Source: Bolinopsis microptera
Taxonomy: Eukaryota; Ctenophora; Tentaculata; Lobata; Bolinopsidae
Reading direction: 5' to 3'
Assembly: GCF_026151205.1 (NCBI RefSeq)
Contig: NC_087073.1
Span: 13,287,837 to 13,351,836 of the forward strand
Length of the DNA: 64,000 nt
The notes under the pieces were generated by a model. The model was not told the origin of the DNA. It saw only the letters and a list, made by a program, of their open reading frames with translations, and searched no databases. Of this stretch, positions 1 through 12,100 are shown in pieces (positions within the stretch are counted from its first letter, which is position 1; the number at the start of each line of letters is the position of its first letter). A program made the translations under genes and the position numbers.

Positions 1-172
1 ATAATTGTACTAATATTAATTATAAATCACAAGTGAGTGAATTGGAAACACGAGGGCAGAAAAGAAGGACAAAATTTGGATTTTCACTCCAAACGCCCAT
101 GCCCAAAAGTTGATATCAATATTTCAAGATCCTCAAGTCACTAATTAGGATCCAGGCTAAGTGATCACGTAC

Positions 173-3100
173 CAAGTGCAAGCAATGTAGGATGTCGGGC
201 GGGGGCAGCAGAAGGAGCCAAGTCATGAACCATACTGAGCACCTCTGATATAGGCAGTCCTGGTAAGTGTAACACCTCAGTAAGATGCTCTTCTGAGAGG
301 ATAGAGTAGCAGTCCAACACGTACTCTGCTACAAACTCCTTCAACTCCACCTGGAGCAAAGTGTATACATTCAATCTCCGGACCAGTTAGGAACCGTTAG
401 TTAGGCCTTGTTTTCCCTTGGTTAAATGGTCCGAAACATAAACGGCCGGAATAAGTTGGTCCGAAAGATATTAAATCTGGAACTTTGTTGGTTCGAGTTA
501 CTTTAGACTAGAAACACCTAAAGACGACTTTTGTACGCGCAAAGAGAAATTTTTTGCTACTATACTAGACTAGACTATTCGTAGAATTCTGGGATAATCT
601 AACTAAATAAAGTTAAACTAAACTATTCAGCACTCTTTACCTCATATTTAGATTTGATATCCTCTCTCAACTGAGCAGCACTTTTTGTAATAACATCTCG
701 ATACTTGTCCTCTACAGGACACCCGAGAAGAAGACCCTTCCAGGGACCCAACCAATCTCCCTCTAGTCTTTCAACCATTTCCTCTAGCCGGCTATTTAAC
801 TGGTACCTTTATAACATATAAAGCGTTACATCAACAGATATGCAGACCATTCATTAGAAGTTAGATAAGAAATTTAACTATTTAATTTAACTATTTAATT
901 TAAATATTTAATTTAACTATTTAACTATTGAATTCCTCACTTCTTAAGTTAGCTTAAAAGTAGTTGAATAACACTTAAATATTATCGATCATTTCAGTGT
1001 AATATGTTACCTGCTCTTCCAGAACTTGACTTTATCAGTGGAGTGAGAGACACTGTCGTCGTTACAGGTAATTATCCGTCTCATTTCGTCCAAACAGCAC
1101 GTGTTTTCTCCCCCTACACCCTGGTCATGTGATAGTTGTTACAACTGGTCATGTGATATGTGTTACAACTGGTCATGTGACAGGTGTTACAACTGGTCAT
1201 GTGATAGGTGTTACAACTGGTCATGTGATAGGTGTTACAATTGGTCATGTGATTGTGGGAAGTGGATTTAAGTTGTTGTGAAAGATAAATCTAGTTTGAT
1301 TGGTGGATACTAAGCAACTTACCGCAGATTTTAGAGAAAATGGAAGTTCTCTTTCAAAGACAACCTCTCGTCCGCCCCTTTTCTGTCCGAGGTACAAGGT
1401 ACCATCTATTTGCAAGATGCTGGCAAAAGTCCAACTTTCCGGAATTGTAATGTCGTCTTTAGAGTTCGTGACGTCACTATTTTTCTTGATGACGTCACGT
1501 ATCTGATGTTTGAAGGGCATGTTGTGGTATTGCTCAACATCTCGCCAGAGTGGTGCTCGTTTTATCTTACGTTTCAACAGTTCTCTTTTTACGAATACTG
1601 GCTGCAATCCTTCGCACGCATCGAGACCTTGATATTAATTGGTGTTAAAAATAGTCGCATAACTTGAACATTATGATCGACGTGAGCCAACAATGGTAAT
1701 TTACATTAAAATCCGTTTTGATCGGGTTATTTTGATGGAAAAATCATTGATTGAAACAAAAATGAAAATATGTAGAGTTACCAAATTGAACATGATCAGT
1801 GGTCTCCGTTTGCTTAACTTGAGACTTCTTGCTAGCTGCTTGTCTCTTCCCAGCCTGTCTCCTTGTGGTTGGTCTTGTGGTCGTCTGTTTTACAGCTGCC
1901 TTGCTGTTCGAATTGTTCCTACTTCTACCTCTCCTGGCTGCCGGTTTTGGTTTGCTTTCTTCTTCTACTTTTGGTTTTGGTTTGCTTTCTTCTTCAACTC
2001 TCCCTGGAATCTGAGATTGACAGTCTGATAACATGGATAACCACGCTTGAGACAGCGCATCTAGTTCTGCAGGCATGTGGGTAGGCGATGCTTTCTTTGA
2101 AGATTTGTTGGATATCCATGTATCACGTGACTTGTTTAAGGAGTGATGGTACTCTACGGAGGACTCACGAGAAGGAGGGGCGATAGACCAGGAAAGTTCC
2201 AGCTGCAGAAGGATTAATCTGGCGAGATGAGAGGGAGTGAGGGATGAGGAGAAGACAGGATACACACCATCCTCCACACTAGATACACCATTAGTCTGCA
2301 CCACTTGGTTGCTCCTTTCGGCCGCTGCTTTCAATATTTCAGTCTCTGCTGAACGATACCGTTCCAACTCTAGATATTGAGACATATACTCATTGTTTGA
2401 GTCGAGTAGCTCGTGTTTCAGAGGGGAACACGAAATAGGAGCAGGGATCTTAGCAACCGACGTTTGTAGTGTAACTTTGATGAACACTGAGAGGTTCCGG
2501 TGTTTTGAGATCCAGTAGTCTGAGCGGGAGAACTTAGCAAGCTGCTCCAGTCTGTCTAGGTACAAAGTGGCCTGATGAATTGAGCCCCACGTGAATAAGA
2601 GGGAGATGTAGCGCGCCAGCACGTGCAGAGTGTGGGGGATCATGGCACAATTCTGCCACCTGAAAACAAGAAACTTCAATCAATTTGATGTCAAGGATCA
2701 ATCATTAGACGGTGAATTTGTTCGAAGTAATTTTTTAGAAATGAGAAACGTTAAGAAATATAACTTATAATAAAAGTTCCATAGCACATACAGAAGAGCT
2801 CTAGAAGACATGGTAGTGCGTTTCCAGCTCTTTAGTTTGGCGTGAGCAGCTTCCAGAGTGAGGGCAGTACACTTCTCACTGATCTGATAAACCTCCTCCC
2901 CAGCCCCAAGTACTCGGTCTATCAGCACATACCCACACACTCCACACAACAGAGCTTGTTCTGTCCCTCTGTCTGTCTGTTTGTCCGTCTGTGTGGCAGT
3001 GTCTTCCCATAACTCCTCTACTTCGTGCCTTTCACTCTCCGGAGATGTGAGTATATCGACATCACGTGACCATGTGACTCTAGTTCTATTGGCTAGCAGA

Positions 3101-6100
3101 GCTGGTACAGAGGACAGGACTGAGATGAGGTTCTCAGGGCGTGGCGAGAGTTGAGCCGCGCAGCGTGCAACTACGGTGTCCAGTCCGTAGAGTCCGGCTA
3201 AGAACATCAGAACGGACAGGACACAGTCGTCTGGAGAGTGAGATTCGAGGATAGACTTGGCGTCCTGAGGAGGGTTTTGGGTGTTATTCTTATTTTAAAT
3301 TTTACTGGGGATAATGCAGTGGTGAAACGACCGTTGTTTGAATGTGGGACAATTTTGCTCAAAGTTATGCTCAAAGTTATGCACAATATGAATGTAGCAT
3401 CAGGGAGTACCGTCTGTCATCTTAGTGTCGACTGTCGGTCAGTATTTTGAATAAAATTAAACCCTTGTACAGGTAAGTACACTCTAACACCAAGTACTCG
3501 GGCCCTTTTGCACAAGGTACAATAGAAATATGGGCTCAGATGATCCTATGATTCATGGTGTCAGAGCCTAAAGTAATTATAACCTAGGGACAACGCTCGC
3601 CCAGTCGCCCTCATTTTTTACTCAATATCCTAACCAAGTAGCTCGTGTAGCGATCCAACTTGATTTGCAGAGGCCTGAAGTATGTGATATAGTCGTCTAT
3701 ATGGTCAAGTTCGGAGACAACCTGTACATAAAATCAGTCAGTAATTACACTCATTTCACTGCCATAAATGGTAAAATTAATTATAATTCCTCTGACAGTC
3801 CAAGGGGTACAGGCTCTTCAGATATTTTACTCCTAACCTTTCTATAATGATATCTGGGTTCAAAATTTAAATAACTCAACCTTGGTGGAGACAGTGGCCA
3901 CCTGAAAATTACAAAAATAAAGGAGCTGTAAATCACTTATGAAAAAAAATTTACTTCAAATTTCACAATTTAAAGTTACGTAAGACAGGTGGGTACTCAA
4001 AAAGTGCTGGTTGAGCAGGTTTGTCTGCTCAACACAGGTGGTGCAGCTCACTGACTACATGAGCTAATATAAGTGACTAGAACTAACCCTCTCATGCTTT
4101 TTAATTGCTCCGAAGTCCTAATATTTAATATTATGGGTTATACCAATCATATTTCATAGAATAGGATCCTCAGAATCGGCTCAACCGAGGTGGAGACAGC
4201 ATAACATGCAGTTCAAAATCTGTTATTCTGTAGTTTAGGAGCTGTAGAGTGACTGTGGCAGTCCATTTGCAATACCAATGATTCTAAATCATCTACCAAC
4301 TCATATTACAAGGCATCTTTGCTGAAAAGTACACTCAACATAGGTGGAGACTCCAATTTGGCAAATTTGGGCGTCAATTTGACCTCAGAAGTCAAGGTTC
4401 TCCACCGCGGTTGAGTGGCTGATGGCTAGTTTGATGAGTTGTATACATGCTGAAGGGTCACCCAATGTTATTTCTTCCAGAAATCAACTGCCAAAGCTCA
4501 ACTCAACCCGGTGGGGCCAGTTTTAATGCATTTTTTAATGTTTTAATGTTTAATCAACAATTTCTCCACCTTGTTGAGCACCTTTTCACAACTTTGATAG
4601 TTTTTTCATTTGCTAGAACACTTTGCTTTAAGACAGAAGGGGTAACAGTTTTATGATCCCCTACAGTAGCAGTTAACAGAGCAGATAAGAATTAGTGATA
4701 AAACCAATGAATTTAGGCATGTTTGACAGGCTTTTTACTGTTTCTTAATGAAAGATCTCCACCCTGTTGAGCGTCAATGGAAAAAACAAAATTTAACGGG
4801 AAGTAGAAAAGGCCGAGACGCAACTTTCTAGCTAACCTAGAACTCTCTAAACCTTTCTCCACCCCCGGTTGAGCAGCTTTGAAAAGTGCATTTAATTTCT
4901 CCACCTCGGTTGAGCACTTAAATAAAATATTGATGAAACCATCAGATTACAAATTTGATGTAGTTTATGTTACCAATAACCTTTTCCACCTTAATCAAAA
5001 GTTTCTTCAACCAGAGCCAGTCTCCACCTTAAATCTCCACCTTTTAAGGGTTTGTTTAATACCACCTGTATCTGCTCAACCGTTCAACCTTTTAATTTTT
5101 TTTTTTTACTCAAAGAAAGTCCTGAAAAATGTCTTGTCAGCCATATAATCAGGGAGTTTCAGTCTGTGATGAGCTGGCTCCACCACACACTTCTAAAAAA
5201 GTAAAAAATGTACAGGTTGTCTCCGAACTTGACCATATAGTCGTCTGTATATGAGCACTCGAACTATTATACAATTATATCAGCTGTTTCCCGGAAATAG
5301 TGTTGGATGATACAACAAATACTGACATCATATATCTAGAGGTAGTTGTTACAATAGCAATATTGGATCATATCTTGGAGTAAATAAAACTACGATACGG
5401 TGGTAATATTGATGTTTGCTGACTCCTCTGATACATTTAAATTGTAAGTATTTTTAGCATTTTACTGCTTTATTATACTATTTACTATATAATATGCAGG
5501 ATTAGTTAGTAATGTAACTGTCATCATGGAAAAAACGATGTTGATCTTCACAGCTGCCTGTTTCTTCAGCTCTGTGCTAGCTAGCGCTAACGGTGAGTTC
5601 AATGAGGTTTTTTATTTCCATTTTCTTATTTTATTCAAATAAATTCACTACAAATTTATAGTTATAACTGGAAATTTAACCGATAATATAAACATTATTG
5701 GTTATTTCATTCTGAACATTTTGTGGTATTCTCAGGGGAATGTCGGAAACATCTGGGCTGTTGGAAAGATGCTGAGAATCGTGCAATCAAGGAAAAAATG
5801 GTTAATTTCAGCGACGACCTTATAAACAAATGCCATGATCGCGCAGCTGGTAAAGGCTACGCTGTATTCGCAGCACAGAATGGAGATGAGTGTTTCACAG
5901 CTGCTGATGCTGGGGAGACGTATACGACGTATGGGGAATCTGACAACTGCAAGAACGGAGTTGGAGGAGCCTGGGCTCAGGATGTGTACAGAATAACAAC
6001 CTGTTCACCGGGTACTACACTGTGTTCAGTAACTTTCAATGTTGGAATTGTTTACCAGGCTAGTAAAACGTGTCTTCTGGGTCTGGATCGTGTATATCAA

Positions 6101-9100
6101 TTTGGATTGGGTTTATCAATTCGTGATTGTTTGATTTTTCTTATCAACTTAAAATAATCTTTAACCTAAATTCCAGTGGTCGAGATATTATTGAAAACTC
6201 TATATAAGCAGAAGGATTCTAATTTCAAGATAACTTGCGAGATCGATGGAACAGAAACCCCTTCTTCAGTAAAGTGGTCTTATACAGCATTCGATCAATC
6301 AGAATCACAGGTCATCAACGAAGAAACAGACGACAACTGTGAGCTCCAACTACAAGGAAAGAAAGCGATATTAACGAAGTTTCACCCCAGTCTGAACGAT
6401 GCTGGAGAGTTCACCTGTCAGTTCCAGATAGACAGTGACTCTGAAGTAGTACCCTCTGCTAAGATAGATGTACCGGGTCCGAGTAAGTAATAGTGGCCAA
6501 GGTCTCCAAGAGCACTAAGAGTTCAAGTGATAATTGTTATATGAATGGACAATCGTCCGAAATTATTGCTATTAAAAGACATTATATGGTATCTGATAAA
6601 GTACGGCGTACGCAGAGCTGATATGAGATGATAGAGCAGTAATTTCAGACAATTGTAACGAAGTAGATGAAGACTGGACGGACACCAATGAAGAAACAAT
6701 CCCTCCGTTACCAGTGCTACATGATACTGAAGTTAAGATACTCTGTCCACGGAAGTATATCAACTTTGAGGTGAACCAAGTGTATTGCAGAGACGGAGAT
6801 CTCATGATGTTTGGAGGAGAAGATCCGTATTGTAGGAAAATAGGTTATTTGGGGCAGGATTTAGATTTTTAAGCGGATATTTAGGTAGCTGGGTTAAAAT
6901 TAGCTAGGGTTGTCAGAATTAGTAAAACATATCATCTAGGGCTGATGTGTTTTTCTACGTCATGACAGAATCACCAGAAATTCTTACTATTATCCAATGA
7001 GAAATGTAACCGGAAAAACATAAAAACTCTCAATCATTGATACACATTACACAGGTTTTACTTGAGTATGTATATATATATCTGCGAGTGGAGCTATGTT
7101 TTTTTTCATAACATTAATAAAATGTAAGTATAATAGCATATTTCTATACATTCTATTGCCCTATTTCTACACACAAAAGATTCCGTGTGAAACAAAAACA
7201 AGATTGAATGTAAAAATGTCGGCTCGGTCAGCTTGTTGCTACTAACAATGAGCTCCGTTTTTGCGTAAGTTATGTTAGTTTGAGTATATATCTGGTCTCT
7301 TTACCTTTGCTCGGTATGTGTCTCTTAGTGGATCTCTAAACCAATAACTAGACCGTTATTGTAGTCGTTATTAATGTAGTTAGTCGTTATGTCGTGTTTG
7401 TTTGGAGGTTTGGAGTATAAATAATAACCTTGATGAGCTATTCTTTCCGGGATTTTTTCTAATTCGGGTTTTTAGGTTATTTTTCTTAAATAATACGGAG
7501 ACGTGATTCTAGCAAGATGATTATTGATAAAAGTTGTCACGTTAAAATCGTAAATATTTTTTATATAAAATGATAACGCCTTCATACCTGACAGAACTCA
7601 ATAGGATTTTGAAGAGTGAAAGGTTCTCGTTGTTTCAGGGATATGATAAATTTTGAGTAGGTTTTCAGCACGTTTACACAACTCATGATCCCTTTATCTG
7701 CGCTTTTCACCCTGAATTGAAGTTTTTGAAAATCGAATTTGTTGAGCGGCTCATGAGCTAGGAAAATATCTAAATCCACGAATCTGAAATGAAACTTTAT
7801 TACCCAAATAACATAAAGGCCCTGGACTGACCGGTTGAGATAAGTGAGAGCAGGCTCACAGTTCAGTTTAGATATCAGACAGTAAACTAGTAGAAGAGAG
7901 CTGGAAGGGGAAGGAGCAGGATCCTCTTTTAACAGGGATATCGCGTCTGATAAGTGTCTGAAATAAGAGAAGTGGACTTTCGATTTCATCAAATATCCAG
8001 GCTTCAGCATTTAGCGATCATAGGTGGGTTAAATAACAAAACAAGTGTTGTTGACTCGACAAATGATTTGTAGACTGACCCCTGAGATCTGTAGATAGAA
8101 GCAAGTTTTAGTCGGTATTGGTCTGAAAGTGAAACACCCGGTATCATTGTTACTAGTTCCAGTAACTTTATCTCGTGAGATACTGACTCTGTTTGAGATG
8201 CCGCTTCACACAACTTTGTTTTAAATTCTTCTTCTGAAAATTAAACAAGTATAGGGCGGTAGACAATTTTAGAGTGACTGTAGAATGAATATAAAACTAG
8301 CAATAGAAGATATGTATTTTGCACTTCGGTTACATTTTGACCATATATTCACTCAATTGAATTGTAAAAAGATGACAACAAAAACCTGATATCGTTGTTT
8401 TTTCGAGATTTTGTAGAGTGAGCATCTGAAGATTGATGTAAATCTGAAAGCATTCTTCTGACCTAAAATGAGTATAAAGGACACAGGTACAGTGAAGTTC
8501 TATTCGTTTTGAAATCTATAATAAGGCGAATGAATTTGTATTGCCTAGATAAGAGTGTCGATATAACGACCACTATACCGAGATGTGAACGTGATTCATA
8601 TTTCAAGACTTGTATCCAAAAAGCTAAACGAATCAAACATACCCAACAATCTCAGACAGGTGAGTCACGTGACGCGCATGCACGTGGGCGAGGAGTTGGG
8701 AGCTCTTCTGTCGGACACTTTCTTTGGGGCTCCTGTACATCAACGTACTGACCTAGGGTGATTTATGTGTGTAAGTTTGTATATTTATGTGCAATTATAG
8801 AAGGAATATTGCATTATACTTGTTGTACAGTTAAATTTGTATGGAGTGCAAAACTATGCTACACATATATTTCCAAGACAGTGCACTTTGCAGATGAAAT
8901 TGTTTAACCTAAATTTGCAAATTTCGATTAACTCTAGTCATTTGCTTCATAACCATTTCACTGTGGTACCAGCAGTGTGGTTATTAAATACTGGTAAGTA
9001 GTAAAGCTGTTATGATTCCATCAACCGGTCGCAGTCGGCTTGGTTCTTTCCTCAAAGTATCCTAATACATTACCCATTCACCCATTGATTATGACATTAA

Positions 9101-12100
9101 GCTCCTTATTATATATTTTACAGGCGACAGCTCAGTTATTTGCAAACCAAAAGATTCTTCAGGACGTTATCTATCGCAACTAATATGGTGTGACTTTTCA
9201 AAATTGTGGCTAGATAATACGTTTGCAATCCTATCTCTGATCATAATTTTGAGTATTCATATTTTTGGCAATGATATTTTTGGAATATTTTATTCAATTT
9301 ATCTTAACCTTAGAATTTTACAGTTAATGAAATTATTGTCCGGATTTTATATTGATTGTTTACACATATGGCTATTGATTTAACTTTTGACTCGAGAAAG
9401 AAGAGAAAGTACGGACAAATTGCCTAGATATGTATATAGATTGTACAAATGTATATATATTACAAATCTCCAGGAAAATATTTTTTAAAGCGTTACTACC
9501 ATATATTCGTTATTCACACTTCTTGTCTAGGTCATCTCTTTTATGGCTTACTTATGTCTGAGCTATGTTATACATCTTACTCCTCCGTTTACTCCAGCCT
9601 TGCTTTACAGTGTTCATTCAACCTTACTTGGTAACCAGGTAACCAGGTAACCAGTTAACCAGGTAACCAGGTAACCAGGTAACCAGTTAACCAGGTAACC
9701 AGGTAACCAGGTAACCAGGTAACCAGGTAACTGTTACTTTAAGTTACATTTCTAGCTAGCAAGGTCTCCTGTTTGTAAACGCATAACACAGTTTCCATCG
9801 TCGTTTCATAGTACAAATACTAAGAGGTAATCGCAATTTTCACAGTAGAATTTAAATAATTTTTAGCATGTACGGCATAAATATCATTTAAAATTTCACT
9901 ATTGATATTAAAAATGGCAAAATTGTTTGAAACATTTGCCATCGATGACATACAAATAATTCTATCATAAAATCATTCAATAAAGAGCAATCATGTCTCG
10001 GTAAATGAATTAAAAAACTAACTTACGTGAAATATAAGCTGAAGCCATGAAGACGGTATGCAGTCCAAACGAAGAAGGCAAAAGGAGAGGTGTTGGCAGA
10101 TCGCCAATAGGATCCATATCGTGTCCTTGTGCGTCGTAGAGAATACCTCCACGTACCCTAATACAATTTTGAGATTGAATTTTATCCCTATCCACTTCTG
10201 CTATAAGAGAAATATGACCCTACGATTCATTTACGTTGTCAACAGAAGGATTCGATAAGAAATTGGATTGGAGGACAGTCCAGCGGAACTTAACGAAAAT
10301 TTAGCATTATGTACGGCAAATCCATTATTTTACACCTTCAACAGTCGTCGATTAGGCGTCTGATGTCTCTGTAAGTAGATTCCGTGTTTAGCCTTTTAAA
10401 CACATTCCTTGATCCTTACTTTTAAACACATTCCTTGATCCTTACTTTTAAACACATTCCTTGATCCTTACTTTTAAACACATTCTTTGATCCTTACTTT
10501 TAAACACATTCCTTGATCCTTACTTTTAAACACATTCCTTGATCCTTACTTTTAAACACATTCCTTGATCCTTACTTTAAACACATTCCTTGATCCTTAC
10601 TTTTAAACACATTCCTTGATCCTTACTTTTAAACACATTCCTTGATCCTTACTTTTAAACACATTCCTTGATCCTTACTTTTAAACACATTCCTTGATCC
10701 TTACTTTTAAACACATTCCTAAGTCAGACGTTAGATTTCACTTAGTTCAATGCTTTAAACATTGCATTTGTACTCGGCTGCCATGAACTTTTAATATTGA
10801 CATCGCCAGTTTTCAATTAGTTAACATTACCCTGCAAATGTTGTCTGCCATTGTTACAATACACTTGACTTATAGTTCTGTTTTTTCAAATTTTGTTGTC
10901 CCCTGTATCTGAACCACCGTAATATCCAGTTTGGATTAGGAGCAGTAAACTAACCGTGAGTTGGTAGCTGGACATTGTCCAAGTCAGGAGTTGATGACGT
11001 CATCAATGACGTCATGTCTCTGACGAGCTGGAAAAGGGCAGTCAGGGTGTGTAATGACAGGTGCTCACAGTACAGGACTAATATTCTGTCTGCTCGGGCT
11101 GCGTCCAGCACATCATCTTTCAAATCTGAAGCAGTATAGTATTATGTTTAAAATCTGAAGATATTTGAAGCTGATGACTGGACTCACTGGTCGAATGTAT
11201 CAAAAGGAAGATATGATCAGGAAGTCTGCACTAACCTAGCTGTATCAAAAGGAAGATAAGATCAGGAAGTCTGCACTAACCTAGCTGTATCAAGAGAAAG
11301 ATAAGATCAGGAAGTGTGCACTAACCTAGCTGTATCAAGAGGAAGATAAGATCACGAAGTCTGCACTAACCTAGCTGTATCAAGAGGAAGATAAGATCAG
11401 GAAGTCTGCACTAACCTAGCTGTATCAAGAGAAAGATAAGATCAGGAAGTGTGCACTAACCTAGCTGTATCAAGAGGAAGATAAGATCAGGAAATCTGCA
11501 CTAACCTAGCTGTATCAAGAGGAAGATAAGATCAAGAAATCTGCACTAACCTAGCTGTATCAAGAGGAAGATAAGATCAGGAAGTCTGCACTAACCTAGC
11601 TGTATCAAGAGGAAGATAAGATCAGGAAGTGTGCACTAACCTAGCTGTACCAAGAGGAAGATAAGATCAGGAAATCTGCACCAACCTAGCTGTATCAAGA
11701 GGAAGATAAGATCAGGAAATCTGCACTAACCTAGCTGTATCAAGAGGAAGATAAGATCAAGAAATCTGCACTAACCTAGCTGTATCAAGAGGAAGATAAG
11801 ATCAGGAAGTCTGCACTAACCTAGCTGTATCAAGAGGAAGATAAGATCAGGAAGTCTGCACTAACCTAGCTGTATCAAGAGGAAGATAAGATCAGAAGGC
11901 TGCACTAACCTAGCTGTATCAAGAGGAAGATAAGATCAGGAAGTCTGGATGTTATCGTCTCCTCTAAACACCACTCAACTAGGTCCCACAACCTGGAGAA
12001 GTGAGCTATTATAGAAAGTTCTGTCATATATATAGTAGTAACTAGTAACTAGTGAGCTACAGAGCTCTCGTATCACCAAGCAGGCAAACTCATCATGTTA

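Noticed and set aside
1692..2084. Plus-strand frames with a hydrophobic F/L-rich sequence opposite separase exon 13
   Set aside because: They are antisense to a well-supported exon whose EEESKPKP repeats create the hydrophobic look.
10311..10373. Short plus-strand frame ending in ctctgtaagt that looks like a small exon
   Set aside because: Only about 20 codons with no partner exon found; the minus-strand reading of the same bases did not fit separase phases either.
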